Source: Terriglobia bacterium | GTDB lineage: Bacteria; Acidobacteriota; Terriglobia; Terriglobales; Acidobacteriaceae | Direction of reading: 5' to 3' | Assembly: GCA_020072645.1 (NCBI GenBank) | Contig: JAIQGK010000012.1 | Coordinates: 372,001-436,000 of the forward strand | Length of the DNA: 64,000 bases | Part shown: positions 34,475 to 44,166 of the stretch, piece by piece | Layout of the letters: each line of letters opens with the position of its first letter | How positions within the stretch are numbered: position 1 is the first letter of the stretch | Position numbers and translations under genes: made by a program | The notes under the pieces: model-generated | Databases searched by the model: none | Told to the model about the DNA's origin: nothing | What the model saw: the letters and a program-made list of their open reading frames with translations, nothing else

Positions 34475-35455
34475 TTATTTCGCCGGCATCTGTGCCAAGA
34501 AGGTTTTGACCTCGTCAGCATGAGGACCGATGGGTTCAAGTTGGAGATATTTGTTGCAGGCGGTTTTGGCGTCGGCAAACTTTTGCGCGTTGAACTCTAC
34601 CCCGCAAAGGTTATAGCTGTACAGCGCGGAAGAGGGATCAATTTCTGTGGCTTTCTTCAAAGCCGCAATGGCTTCGTCCGGCTTCTGCAATTTCATGTAG
34701 TCATTGCCTTGCGCGGTCAACATGCGGCCCGCGCCTTGCCGGGCAGCGGTGGGATTCAAGCTCGGAACTTTTGGATCAGCCGGTGCCGAACCGGAGATCA
34801 GAGATTGCGCTACCTGCACGCCCTTATCATAGGTTTGAACCGCTTCAGCCGGTTTGTTTGATTTGCTCTGCGCATCTCCCAGGGCCATATAGAAGTCCCA
34901 GCGGCTGCTATCGGGCGCGGCGGCAACCAATTGCTTGAGCGCATTTTCCGCCTTGGGCCAATCCTGCGCCTGCAGCGCTTTTTGCGCGTCACTGATCAGA
35001 GAATTCAGGCCCGCGATCTTCTTGTTGTCCGCCTGGATTTTGGCGAGTTGCTCCTTGGTGAGCTTGGGGCCAGCGGGTTGAGCGAGGCCAAACTTATTGT
35101 CTGTTATAGGTTCCTTGCTGGCATTGATTTCAATGATATTGCGGCTGCTTGTGTTGCCCGTGCCCAGCGCGGTCCGGTCTGACGATAGTTTTTCCCCTTT
35201 CTCGTTCAGCACGTTCACTTCATAAGGTCCGTAGGGAACGCCCAGCATTTGGAATTCGCCGTTCTTGTTAGTCTTGGATTTGTAGGTCTTTCCCGTATCG
35301 GTGTTTGTGAATACCACAGGAGCATTGGCCAGGGGCTTCCCATCCTGGGTGACTTTGCCTTCTGCCTGTGCGCCAACCGTTTGCGAGCGTGCCGGCAAAA
35401 ATCCCACAGCAAACAACAGAGCGCCCAGCGCAAGAACAATAGCATTCCGCTTCAT
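34475..35455 (-). CDS. Exported carboxypeptidase-regulatory plus TPR protein, copy 2
   Basis: 326 aa from ATG 35455 (GGAGGAAAC upstream). Signal peptide (VLALGALLFAVGFLPARSQ). One CarboxypepD_reg-like domain (EGKVTQDGKPLANAPVVF, NGEFQMLGVPYGPYEV) then TPR helices: NALKQLVAAAPDSSRWDFYM, AVQTYDKGVQVAQSL, ALKKATEIDPSSALYSYNL. Paralogous to the next gene upstream (35580-36653). Such TPR proteins usually scaffold envelope complexes; the specific role is unknown. Confidence 0.82.
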   Translation of the reverse strand: MKRNAIVLALGALLFAVGFLPARSQTVGAQAEGKVTQDGKPLANAPVVFTNTDTGKTYKSKTNKNGEFQMLGVPYGPYEVNVLNEKGEKLSSDRTALGTGNTSSRNIIEINASKEPITDNKFGLAQPAGPKLTKEQLAKIQADNKKIAGLNSLISDAQKALQAQDWPKAENALKQLVAAAPDSSRWDFYMALGDAQSKSNKPAEAVQTYDKGVQVAQSLISGSAPADPKVPSLNPTAARQGAGRMLTAQGNDYMKLQKPDEAIAALKKATEIDPSSALYSYNLCGVEFNAQKFADAKTACNKYLQLEPIGPHADEVKTFLAQMPAK

Positions 35456-35579
35456 CGTGGTTGTTTCCTCCAGAGTACTTCGTTTGAACCCCATTTGTAT
35501 TTGGACGCAAAGCACGTCAACTTTTTTCGTCGCGATGGCCTGTGTTATTTCCTGCAATTCCAGTTTAGGGCTCTTACTC

Positions 35580-36653
35580 TTACTTTTTCTTTTTCTCGTG
35601 GTAACTCGTCTCTATCTTGGCGCCAATGGCCTGCAACATGGCTTTCACGTCATTTGCATGCGGACCGTCAGGAGCAAGCTCCAGATACTTATTCAAGGCC
35701 TCCGAGGTTCCCGGAGTAGCCTGGAGTTTGCCGTCCTTATCCAGCTTGCTCTCGCCCACCATAAGCGATCCCTTGATGAAATAGGCGTCTGCCCGGGTTG
35801 GATCGGCGGCGATTGCCTTGTCGCACGCGGCCAAAGCGCCTTGCGTATTGCCGGTGTTGTATTGCGTAGCACAGATATTAAAGTATGCGGTTGCGGGATT
35901 GGGATCCATGGCCGCAGCTTTGGTATAGGCATCAATCGCCTTGTCATTCTTTTTCAACTTCAAATAAGCGTTGCCTTCGCTGGTGAGCATTTGCGCCACG
36001 CCGGCTTTGGTTTTTGCCGGATCAGCTTTGGGATCAGTCTTGGTGGCATTTTCCGCAATCGGTATGGCTTTCTCGAACGTTGCCACAGCCTCGTCGAACT
36101 TGCCTTCACTGAATTGCGCATTGCCCAGTGCCTGCTGGTAGTCCCAGCGATTGGGATTCATTGCGATTAATTTGGTCAGGATTGGTTCAGCGGTCGCCCA
36201 GTCTTTGGCTTGCAAGGCGGGGTTCAACTGCGCAATCAGGGCATTTTCATTGATTGCCTTGTCCCGCTCGGTCTTCATCTTTTCCAGCTCTTCTTTGCTG
36301 GGCCCCGTACCCGGCTTGCCGGAAGTGAGTTCCACTGAGATGTTATCGATCGCGCCACCCTCGCCCTGAATCCGGACCTGTCCCTTGAAGCGCTTTTCGC
36401 CAGCAGTGACTTCCTCGTTGTAATCACCAAACGGAATTCCGACTCCCGAGATCTGTCCATTCTTGTCGCTCTTCATCTTGAAGGTTCGCCCGGTGGCAAG
36501 GTTGGTCAATACTACGTCCGCATTGGCTACCGGCTTGCCGCCATCGGTAATGGTTCCCTGGACTTTACCTGCAGTGGCCTGGGACCAGGCGGTTGCAGCG
36601 GCTGCCAGAAAAAGCAGGGTCGTCATTACTGCATACGTTAGCTTGGTTTTCAT
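35580..36653 (-). CDS. Exported carboxypeptidase-regulatory plus TPR protein, copy 1
   Basis: 357 aa from ATG 36653 (GGAGGCTC upstream). Signal peptide (YAVMTTLLFLAAAATAWSQ). Domain order as in the paralog: KVQGTITDGGKPVANADVVL, NGQISGVGIPFGDYNEEV, then TPRs (LTKLIAMNPNRWDYQQAL, AIDAYTKAAAMDPNPATAYF, ALAACDKAIAADPTRADAYF). Gap to the paralog is about 125 nt, so they may share a transcript. The tandem copies are diverged, suggesting an old duplication. Confidence 0.83.
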   Translation of the reverse strand: MKTKLTYAVMTTLLFLAAAATAWSQATAGKVQGTITDGGKPVANADVVLTNLATGRTFKMKSDKNGQISGVGIPFGDYNEEVTAGEKRFKGQVRIQGEGGAIDNISVELTSGKPGTGPSKEELEKMKTERDKAINENALIAQLNPALQAKDWATAEPILTKLIAMNPNRWDYQQALGNAQFSEGKFDEAVATFEKAIPIAENATKTDPKADPAKTKAGVAQMLTSEGNAYLKLKKNDKAIDAYTKAAAMDPNPATAYFNICATQYNTGNTQGALAACDKAIAADPTRADAYFIKGSLMVGESKLDKDGKLQATPGTSEALNKYLELAPDGPHANDVKAMLQAIGAKIETSYHEKKKK

Positions 36654-36690
36654 TTGTGTCGAGCCTCCGGCTTCAACTTGAATCTTAAAT

Positions 36691-37398
36691 TTAACGGCCT
36701 GCCACTTTTTGCAAATGCTCCGGTGGCAAATAAGCAATCGGGTCGTGTGTTTCAGCTTCAGCAAAAGCGCGCCGCCGCAGCACGCAACTCTCACACACGC
36801 CGCAAGCTTTATCTTCGCGGCTATAACAGGACCAGGTCAAATCAAACGGAGCGCCCAGTTCCATCCCCAGCCGCACGATCTCAACCTTGCGCAGGGCGAT
36901 CAGCGGAGTGACGACCTGGATCTTGCCTTCCGCGGTGCCGGCTTTTATCACTGCGTTGAATGCCCGATAATATTCAGGACGGCAATCAGGATATCCCGAA
37001 CTATCCTGCTCCACCGCGCCAATATAAATCTTTTCCGCTCCCAGCACTTCCGCCCAGCTTACGGCAGCCGCAAGAAAATGGGCGTTGCGGAAAGGAACAT
37101 AGGTCACGGGAATCTGGGCGCCAATTTCGTCGCCTGCTTCCGGCACTTCAATGTTCTCATCCGTAAGAGCCGATCCACCGATGATGCCCAGCGCCTCATT
37201 TCTAATTGCCAACCGGCGCTTGATGCCCAGATGATCGCAGATTCGCTCAAAGGCCCAACGCTCACGCTCCGCTGTGCGCTGCCCGTAATTCACATGCAGT
37301 GCGGCTGCCTCACTATCTCGTGCGGCAAGCGCGGCGCAGACACATGAGTCCATGCCTCCACTCAACAACACCACCGAGCGCGGTTTTTCGCCTGCCAA
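36691..37398 (-). CDS. queC: 7-cyano-7-deazaguanine (preQ0) synthase
   Basis: About 235 aa. PP-loop ATPase [13 protein letters not shown], substrate and zinc motifs [20 protein letters not shown] and [14 protein letters not shown] (the zinc Cys cluster, with a Cys at WSCYSRED). Converts CDG to preQ0 with ATP and ammonia, a step to queuosine tRNA modification. TTG 37398 with AGGGGA 6 nt upstream is the likely start; an ATG further up (37464) gives an unlikely N-terminal extension. Third gene of queD-queE-queC. Confidence 0.95.
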   Translation of the reverse strand: MAGEKPRSVVLLSGGMDSCVCAALAARDSEAAALHVNYGQRTAERERWAFERICDHLGIKRRLAIRNEALGIIGGSALTDENIEVPEAGDEIGAQIPVTYVPFRNAHFLAAAVSWAEVLGAEKIYIGAVEQDSSGYPDCRPEYYRAFNAVIKAGTAEGKIQVVTPLIALRKVEIVRLGMELGAPFDLTWSCYSREDKACGVCESCVLRRRAFAEAETHDPIAYLPPEHLQKVAGR

Positions 37399-37516
37399 AA
37401 TAAATCCCCTGATGTGCGGATGCCTACTTTTCAGATGACCCGGCAGCCAGAATAGCTGCCCCACTTTATTTCTTAATTATCGCAAAACTTCAGTGTTCAT
37501 GCTGGGTTGCAGCCGT

Positions 37517-38197
37517 TCAGACGCCCTTGGTCGCGGGTTCCCAGATGAATTTGTGCATCTGCAGACCCAGGCGCACATTGAGTCCGTCTGCCAAAATCCA
37601 CTCCGCCAAAACTCTGGGATCAAGCTGGCAATTGGACGTGTTACGCTCCGTGCTTGGGCTCTTAAGAAACACCGGCGAAAATAGGACCGTCCCTACTTTA
37701 TGTTCTAACCCATGCTGGCGAATGAAGTCTCGCGCGAACTCATAGTCTGTATGATCGGCTAATACGAACTTGACTTCGTCTCCCGCGGTGAGGGAGGCCA
37801 GATTGCTCATGCGAAACGTTCCGCCTTCGCCTGATCCAGGACACTTCACGTCCACAATTTTGTGGACCGCGGGCGGCACACGCTCCAGCGGACGCTCGCC
37901 GCTGGTTTCCAACAAAACGGTGTATCCGTGAGCGAGCAGGCGCTCCATCAACGGGACAAGTTCGCGCTCCTGCAGCATGGGCTCGCCGCCGGTGAACTCA
38001 ACCAAGCCTGCGGGCGAGAGCTTTAGAACTTCTTGTTCTATTTGCTCCGCAGACATCTTGCTGCCGCCGGTGAACGTATATTCGCTATCGCACCAGGAGC
38101 AGCGCAGGTTACACGCGGCCAGCCGGACAAAGATACACGGCACGCCCGCGAAAGACGATTCCCCCTGAATTGAACGATAGATTTCGATGATCTGCAT
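37517..38197 (-). CDS. queE: 7-carboxy-7-deazaguanine synthase (radical SAM)
   Basis: 226 aa from ATG 38197. Radical SAM cluster CNLRCSWCDSEYTF (CxxxCxxC), preceded by IIEIYRSIQGESSFAG and followed by VEFTGGEPMLQ. Makes CDG from 6-carboxytetrahydropterin. Middle gene of the deazaguanine operon; queD is 41 nt upstream, queC about 120 nt downstream. Confidence 0.95.
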   Translation of the reverse strand: MQIIEIYRSIQGESSFAGVPCIFVRLAACNLRCSWCDSEYTFTGGSKMSAEQIEQEVLKLSPAGLVEFTGGEPMLQERELVPLMERLLAHGYTVLLETSGERPLERVPPAVHKIVDVKCPGSGEGGTFRMSNLASLTAGDEVKFVLADHTDYEFARDFIRQHGLEHKVGTVLFSPVFLKSPSTERNTSNCQLDPRVLAEWILADGLNVRLGLQMHKFIWEPATKGV

Positions 38198-38238
38198 GTG
38201 TTGGAAGAACACAGCCTAGGGCGGCTGTGTTCCAAAGT

Positions 38239-38616
38239 TCATTCCGAATAGCGCGCGGTCGTGGTATCAGTTTCCCAGATGGTGACGTCCTTCACCGCAA
38301 CCCGGCCGCTGGTAAGCGATTTCAGCCGGCCATTTGTCTGATCGTAAAAATATTTTGCCAGGTTTTCCGCCGAAGGGTTGAGCGCAATGAATGGCTCGAT
38401 CTCATTCAGCATCTGGTGGTCCAGCCGGTCGATCACATGCTTCATGACCTCTTTTAAGTCCTTAAAATCCAGCAGCAGGCCGGCTTTATCCAGAGTTGGC
38501 CCCGTCAGCGTGACGCGCACTTTGTAATTGTGCCCGTGCGGGTTCTCGCATTTCCCTTTGTAATCGCGCAGGTAATGTCCCGCGGCAAATGAATCTTCGA
38601 CTGTAACCTCGTACAT
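38239..38616 (-). CDS. queD: 6-carboxy-5,6,7,8-tetrahydropterin synthase
   Basis: 125 aa. Zinc ligands in SFAAGHYL and CENPHGHNYKV, catalytic Cys in KGKCENP, and LDHQMLNEI and TTIWETDTTTA-like C-terminal pocket (VTIWETDTTTA). Converts dihydroneopterin triphosphate to CPH4 for the preQ0 pathway. AAGGGGAGCGG precedes the ATG. First gene of queD-queE-queC. No preQ1 riboswitch was recognised upstream. Confidence 0.95.
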   Translation of the reverse strand: MYEVTVEDSFAAGHYLRDYKGKCENPHGHNYKVRVTLTGPTLDKAGLLLDFKDLKEVMKHVIDRLDHQMLNEIEPFIALNPSAENLAKYFYDQTNGRLKSLTSGRVAVKDVTIWETDTTTARYSE

Positions 38617-39059
38617 CCGCTCCCCTTAGGTGGGCTGCGTGCTCAGACCCACTCTCCATTGTAAATGCCAGGTTTGACCGCGAAAAGCTGCCTGCGTCAA
38701 TTAGCACTATTCCGTGAAGCGACCAACCAGCCTAGGCACTTATGCCGGGGGGCGTACCGAAATTGCCACAGCACCAGGGTCTTTTTGAGACCGGAGCCGT
38801 CCGTCTATAAACCCTTACAGTCGAGCACGCGTGCGCTTCTGAAAACTCTGACTCGTAGTGGATGCTGCGCCAAGGTGTTGCAGAATATGGGCTTGATCTT
38901 GACTCAGTCGGATACGTTTTATTACCTGCCTGCAATCCCGTTCTTCAGCTATTTTGGCAACGGGGTATTGGCAAGGAACTTGCAGAAGCAGATTTACGTC
39001 AAATTCAAAGCAAAGGTCGTGGAACTCATCCGTTCCTAAGGTGGAAGGGACATTGACTC
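38617..39059. other. Intergenic region, no gene recognised
   Basis: 443 nt between divergent queD and a small hypothetical gene. The open frames here are short and lack RBS or family features. I see no RNA gene. It should contain promoters for both flanks. Confidence 0.4.
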
Positions 39060-39317
39060 ATGCCGATCCAAAGCAGGACAAATATCAGCGCAGCCGAGTG
39101 TGCCGACCGAGCGGGAAAGCATGCTTTTGGACTGAACGACAACAAAACCGTGATCGCATTACGAAAACTGGCGGACGATATTGAAGCCGGCAAGGTGGTA
39201 CTAAACAGCATCACAATCTCTTCCCATGCTACGCATGAAGAGTTTGCAGTTCGTGAAATCGTGATCGAAGTATTGGAGGAATACCCGGAAGCGGGACCGC
39301 GCGTGGTGAAAGAATAA
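39060..39317 (+). CDS. Small hypothetical protein
   Basis: 85 aa, ATG 39060 with GGAAGGGAC about 12 nt upstream. Soluble, mixed alpha/beta by composition (ALRKLADDIEAGKVVLNSIT, FAVREIVIEVLEEYPEAG). No family recognised and no transmembrane or catalytic motif. The balanced codon use and acceptable RBS support a real gene. Confidence 0.6.
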   Translation: MPIQSRTNISAAECADRAGKHAFGLNDNKTVIALRKLADDIEAGKVVLNSITISSHATHEEFAVREIVIEVLEEYPEAGPRVVKE

Positions 39318-39390
39318 GTCTGCCAAACTTCGACGCTCAAGCTGCAACTCTCTGGATCGGTCAATTGCCGGTCCAATCTTGTTGCAATCG

Positions 39391-41424
39391 CTATTTCAGG
39401 TCGGAAGCATTTCTTTCGCTTGCGCCGGAGAAGAATTGGTCCACGTCCGCCAGGTCTTTCGTCTTCTTATAGGCGGGAAGGCTATCAATAAAAGTGCGGC
39501 CGTAGCGTTGCTTCAGCAAGCGGTTGTCCAATAGCGCAAGCACGCCTCGATCTTTTACCGAGCGGATCAGGCGGCCAAAGCCCTGCTTCAGCGAGATCAC
39601 CGCCGCCGGGACCTGATATTCAAAAAATGCGTTGCCTCCAGCGCCGTTAATGGCGCTGATGCGTGCTGCGACAACAGGATCATTCGGCACCGCGAACGGC
39701 AGCCGGTCAATGATCACGCAGCTAAGCTGTTCACCTTGCACGTCAACCCCCTGCCAGAATGACGAGGTGGCAAACAACACCGCGTTCGGCGTGAGACGAA
39801 ATTCTTCCAGTAGCGCGTTCTTGGGCGCTGAGCCTTGCAACAACATAGGGAATGGAAGCTCGCCGAGCAGACGGTCATGGATATCATTCATCTGCGCGTA
39901 GCTGGTGAAAAGACAGAAGGCGCGGCCCTGCGTGATATCGAGAAGACGGCGGATTTTCTCAGCGGCTGAACGCCCGAACTGGGGCGAACGTGGATCAGGC
40001 ATGTCCGGAGGAACATAAAGAATCGCCTGCTTCGCATAGTCAAAGTGGGACGTTACCACCATTTCACGCGCATGCTCCAGCCCCACACGCTGCCGGACAT
40101 AATCAAAGTTCCCGCGATCAGGATTGCCGGCAACGGCCAGTGTGGCGGAAGTCAGGACAGCGGTTTCCAGATTCTCAAAAAGCGTTTGCTTCAGGATCTG
40201 CGAAACGTCAATGGGCGTTGCCTGGAGCACAATGTGCGTCTGCCCGCCACGGGTGCGACGGCCCTCACCTCGGTACTCAATCCAAAAGACTGTGTTCTTG
40301 TCCGTTGACTCCAGAATGAACGCAAGCTGGGCCTGCAACTCCTGTGTACGGCGAGAAAAGCCAAAAACTTCTTCCGGCTTTTGCGGCAGCAACTCAAGCT
40401 CCGCCAGCACACGTCCCAAAGATTGCATTACCGCGTCATAGTCATCGCCATGCTTTTCCAGGAATTCATCACGGTTGGTGAAGGCTGATCGCCCTTCGCC
40501 GGCCGGCAGCAAGCCAAAGAAAAATCGTGACCGCTCACGCAACTTGGCGAGCGCAGTAATTACTCCCGGCGAAATGGCTTTCTTATGTTGCAGCGTGGCT
40601 TCAATATCGCGCGCCAGTTCCTCAAAACGCAGGTTGCTGACGCTCACGCCAAAGTAGCTTCCTGCAACGTCTTCCAGTTCGTGCGCTTCATCAAAGATCA
40701 CGGCCGAGAAGTCCGGCAGAACTCCGGCATCCGGGCCACCCGACTGGCGCAGCGAGAGATCGGCAAAAAAGAGATGGTGGTTCACAATGATGATGTCACT
40801 CTCCGCGGCGCGGCGGTGCATCTCCGTGATAAAGCAGCGGTCCCACTGCTGGCATTTCTGCCCAGTGCAGCGCTCCGTGCGCGCGTCAAGTTTCTGCCAC
40901 AACTGCGCGCTGTCCGGAATACTCTTCAGCTCGGCGCGATCCCCGCTCTCCGTCGTCTCTTCCCATTTGGCGATCTGCCGATACTGCTCAATCTCCTGCA
41001 GTCCATTCAAGACTGGCTGGTTGGTAAGATCGTAAAGTTTCTGGCGGCAAAGATAATTGTTGCGGCCTTTCATGTAGCAAACGCGCAGCTTCCCCAGATG
41101 TTGCTCCAGGAATGGGATATCCTTGAAGAAGAGCTGTTCCTGCAGGTTCTTGGTGCCGGTGGAAATAATCACGCGCTTGCCGCTGCGGATCACCGGCAAA
41201 AGGTAGGCCAGAGTCTTGCCTGTTCCCGTGCCGGCTTCCACGATAAGGTGACGATGCTCCACCAGGGCTTTTTCCACCGCTTCCGCCATCTGCAACTGGC
41301 CGCGACGGAATTCATAATTGGGGTGCGCCTTGCTGAGCAATCCTCCCGGGGCAAAGAACTCATGCAGCGTGGGCAGCCGTCGTGCGGGAATGGCGGCGGT
41401 TTCGGGCTGGTAGGAAGAGGCCAT
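39391..41424 (-). CDS. dinG: ATP-dependent DNA helicase, DinG/XPD type
   Basis: 677 aa. Walker A VEAGTGTGKTLAYLLP; DEAH box FDEAHELEDVA; Fe-S cluster cysteines in NNYLCRQKLYD and CTGQKCQQWDRCF, between Walker A and DEAH as in XPD-like helicases; C-terminal motifs SFWQGVDVQGEQLSCVIIDR and QGFGRLIRS. A 5'-3' helicase that removes R-loops and other DNA structures. It lacks the exonuclease domain found in some Firmicutes DinG. Convergent with a small gene, divergent from der. Confidence 0.93.
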   Translation of the reverse strand: MASSYQPETAAIPARRLPTLHEFFAPGGLLSKAHPNYEFRRGQLQMAEAVEKALVEHRHLIVEAGTGTGKTLAYLLPVIRSGKRVIISTGTKNLQEQLFFKDIPFLEQHLGKLRVCYMKGRNNYLCRQKLYDLTNQPVLNGLQEIEQYRQIAKWEETTESGDRAELKSIPDSAQLWQKLDARTERCTGQKCQQWDRCFITEMHRRAAESDIIIVNHHLFFADLSLRQSGGPDAGVLPDFSAVIFDEAHELEDVAGSYFGVSVSNLRFEELARDIEATLQHKKAISPGVITALAKLRERSRFFFGLLPAGEGRSAFTNRDEFLEKHGDDYDAVMQSLGRVLAELELLPQKPEEVFGFSRRTQELQAQLAFILESTDKNTVFWIEYRGEGRRTRGGQTHIVLQATPIDVSQILKQTLFENLETAVLTSATLAVAGNPDRGNFDYVRQRVGLEHAREMVVTSHFDYAKQAILYVPPDMPDPRSPQFGRSAAEKIRRLLDITQGRAFCLFTSYAQMNDIHDRLLGELPFPMLLQGSAPKNALLEEFRLTPNAVLFATSSFWQGVDVQGEQLSCVIIDRLPFAVPNDPVVAARISAINGAGGNAFFEYQVPAAVISLKQGFGRLIRSVKDRGVLALLDNRLLKQRYGRTFIDSLPAYKKTKDLADVDQFFSGASERNASDLK

Positions 41425-41518
41425 GGCGAGCGTGTTTTTATAATAGCCGGGAACAGCAATTATCGGTTAGCAATTGGCGCTCCGGAGCCACAAAATTAGA
41501 TTCGGACGTGGAGCAGTA

Positions 41519-43003
41519 TTGTCAGAGACTAAAAGCAAATTGAAACCACCGCTCGTAGCCATCGTTGGCCGGCCCAACGTGGGCAAGTCCACGCTTTTCA
41601 ACCGGCTCACGGGATCACGCCGCGCCATTGTAGGCGACGAACCCGGCATCACGCGCGACCGCCTCTATAGTGAAGTCAACTGGGACGGCCGTCTGCTGCG
41701 CATGGTAGATACCGGCGGGATTGTTCCGGACGACAAAGCCTTGATTCCCGCGGAGATATTCCGCCAGGCCAGGGTGGCGCTGGAAGAATCCAATGCGGTT
41801 GTGATGGTGGTGGACGCGCGCACGGAGCTGGCGTCACCCGACATGGAGTTGGCCCGACTGCTGCAGCGCCTGGGCAAACCGCTTTTTCTGGCCGTGAACA
41901 AAGTTGACTCGCCGAAGCAGGAAGCTGCCGCGCAGAACTTCAGGACGCTGGGTATCCGTGAGGTCTTTCCCATTGCCGCCGAACATGGCCTGGGCACCAT
42001 GGAATTAATGGACGCGATTATGGAGGTTGTGCCGGTCGTGATGGCGCCAAATGAGCCGGAACATGATCGCCATGGCGCAAAGAATGTGCCGGCCGAAGAT
42101 GTCGAGGAAGGATCTGCGGCAGAAACTTCCGAGCGTGAGGCTTCCGAAGAAGAGAAAAAAGAGACAAAGGTAGCGATCATAGGCCATCCCAACGTGGGCA
42201 AATCCACGTTGCTCAACATACTCACTGGCAGTTCGCGCGCTATCGTTTCACCGATTGCGGGCACCACGCGTGATGCCATTGACGAGCTGATTGAAAAAGA
42301 CGGCCACACCTACAGGTTTATTGACACCGCTGGAATCCGCCGCAAAGGCAAGACACACCTGATGGCGGAAAAACTTTCTGTGGTAATGGCCCGCAAACAC
42401 CTTGAGGCCGCTGACGTCGCGCTGCTGGTGATTGACGCGGTGGAAGGTGTGACAGGCCTGGACGCTACTATCGGTGGATATGCGCATGAAAGCGGCAGGT
42501 CAGTGATTGTGATTGTGAACAAATGGGACCTGGTTGGACCTGGGCGTAAGGATGGTCGCCCCCCTGCAGATCGCGATCTTTATGAAAAGCAGGCACGTCG
42601 AGCCTTGAAGTTTCTGGACTATGCGCCTATGGTCTTTGTCTCTGCGGCGGCGGGCAAGAACATTGACAAGATTTTCCGCGCCCTTGAACTGGTGTCTAGA
42701 GAGAGACGCAAGCGCATCGGCACTTCCCAGATGAACAAATTCCTGGAGTCAGTGGACTTTACCCGCGCGTCCGTCCCGCACCGCCAGCAGGTAAAGATCT
42801 TTTACATGACGCAGGCTTACGCTTCCCCGCCTACGTTCATTCTTTTTACAGATAAAGACGTGAAACTGCACTTTTCCTACGAACGCTTTCTGCAGAACCA
42901 GATCCGCCAGAAGTTCGGCTTTGTAGGCACGCCCATATGGATCAAGAACCGCCCCAGGACGAAAGTTGAGCTGGGACCGAAGAAGAAATCAAAGCGCCGA
43001 TAA
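41519..43003 (+). CDS. der: Ribosome biogenesis GTPase Der (EngA)
   Basis: 494 aa from TTG 41519 (GGAG 5 nt upstream); an earlier TTG at 41474 is possible. Two consecutive G domains, each with P-loop: VGRPNVGKSTLFNRLTG and IGHPNVGKSTLLNILTG, with NKVD and NKWD specificity motifs, and DTGG / DTAG. C-terminal KH-like domain (SVPHRQQVKIFYMTQAYASP, FVGTPIWIKNR). A long acidic linker (about residues 185-215) joins the G domains. Essential for 50S assembly. Confidence 0.96.
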   Translation: MSETKSKLKPPLVAIVGRPNVGKSTLFNRLTGSRRAIVGDEPGITRDRLYSEVNWDGRLLRMVDTGGIVPDDKALIPAEIFRQARVALEESNAVVMVVDARTELASPDMELARLLQRLGKPLFLAVNKVDSPKQEAAAQNFRTLGIREVFPIAAEHGLGTMELMDAIMEVVPVVMAPNEPEHDRHGAKNVPAEDVEEGSAAETSEREASEEEKKETKVAIIGHPNVGKSTLLNILTGSSRAIVSPIAGTTRDAIDELIEKDGHTYRFIDTAGIRRKGKTHLMAEKLSVVMARKHLEAADVALLVIDAVEGVTGLDATIGGYAHESGRSVIVIVNKWDLVGPGRKDGRPPADRDLYEKQARRALKFLDYAPMVFVSAAAGKNIDKIFRALELVSRERRKRIGTSQMNKFLESVDFTRASVPHRQQVKIFYMTQAYASPPTFILFTDKDVKLHFSYERFLQNQIRQKFGFVGTPIWIKNRPRTKVELGPKKKSKRR

Positions 43004-43065
43004 AGCAAGCATCGTGATTTATGGCTCACTAGGAAGTCCCTGCGCACTGAATAACCGTTCGGTGA

Positions 43066-44166
43066 TTATGGCCCTTGTGGTACCGGTTGCGTGCCAGCTA
43101 TCGGGGAGATCGGCGCGGGCGGAATAGGCTGTGGCGATAGCAATGCTGCCAGTTTGGGATAACGTCCGCCAAAGAAGTAAAGCGCATACGATGTAAAGAA
43201 GACAGAGATTGGCGCGGTAAGAATCAGCAGCAGGCAAATAAACCCGGCAGCGGCCAGCAGGACGGCAACGCAAAAGATAATGATCCCAAACACCGCGCCG
43301 ATGGCCTTGAAAGCCAATACTCCGAGCAATGCCAAAATACCAACTGGAATACCGATCAGGATAAACGCAGGGATCGCGGCAATGAAGAAAGCGATGGTAA
43401 GCGCGATGGAACTCCCAATCGCGCAAAGCAGTTTCATCCCCATGTAGCCGGCCCAAGCTCCCGGCTCAGAAGCTGCCACGCGCCACACCGCGGACCATGC
43501 GTCGCCAACAGAAAGATCATCGAGCGCCATCACCGGCATCACAAAATCCTTGGCCAGCGTGGAGATGATTGCGAAAGCGATGCCAACGATAAGCGCGCCC
43601 AGCGCCACGGAGGCAATCATCGCAAAGAAAATGGGCAGAGAGTTATCACCGCTGAAAATGCCGCTTTTGTAAGCCTTCCACAAGGGTACGCCCACAATCA
43701 GGAATAGCGCTCCCCACGTGACCAGCCGGAATGCCAGCCAGAATCCGAAATAACGATTGGCCTGAGACTCATATTTTAGCCATCCGCGCTCGATTTCTGG
43801 CTGCCCGGCAACCACCGAATCGAACAGAATGAAACGGAAGCGGCAGAACAGGTAAAGAAAAATCAACGCGAAGGCAACAATTACGCCGATTACGATGACA
43901 ATAACATGGAAATAGTCAGCGAGATGGATAGAGCGGATGGCGCGCAGAATGTCTTCAGCATTGGGAGGAAGGTCACCATGCGGCAGATTGCGGGGCATGA
44001 CCGGCGCGCGAAAATTGGAGCCACCGCTGGAAACAATTGCACCACCGCCCAGCAGGCCGATCAGACCCATCTTTAACCATGTACCGAGGCGGAAGGGATG
44101 GAAGAGCATGGCGCGCACGCGCGCAAAAGCCGGCGCAAACGCATCAATGGCGGATAGACGATTCAT
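43066..44166 (-). CDS. Polytopic membrane protein of unknown function
   Basis: 366 aa from ATG 44166; its first codons lie inside the 3' end of trmFO, so translation may be coupled. About six membrane helices (VIVIVIGVIVAFALIFLYLF, LVTWGALFLIVGVPLW, SVALGALIVGIAFAIISTL, CAIGSSIALTIAFFIAAIPA, IIFCVAVLLAAAGFICLLL). The pattern (amphipathic N-terminus AFARVRAMLFHPFRLGTWLK, Pro-rich tail) matches DUF7544-like proteins, with no known function. Last gene of the selB-to-trmFO minus-strand group. Confidence 0.75.
   Translation of the reverse strand: MNRLSAIDAFAPAFARVRAMLFHPFRLGTWLKMGLIGLLGGGAIVSSGGSNFRAPVMPRNLPHGDLPPNAEDILRAIRSIHLADYFHVIVIVIGVIVAFALIFLYLFCRFRFILFDSVVAGQPEIERGWLKYESQANRYFGFWLAFRLVTWGALFLIVGVPLWKAYKSGIFSGDNSLPIFFAMIASVALGALIVGIAFAIISTLAKDFVMPVMALDDLSVGDAWSAVWRVAASEPGAWAGYMGMKLLCAIGSSIALTIAFFIAAIPAFILIGIPVGILALLGVLAFKAIGAVFGIIIFCVAVLLAAAGFICLLLILTAPISVFFTSYALYFFGGRYPKLAALLSPQPIPPAPISPIAGTQPVPQGP

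Noticed and set aside
38617-38700. preQ1 riboswitch upstream of queD
   Set aside because: The short stem plus A-rich tail of preQ1 switches is not present.
38862-39056. 64-aa ORF upstream of the small hypothetical gene
   Set aside because: No RBS, no family similarity and composition like non-coding DNA.
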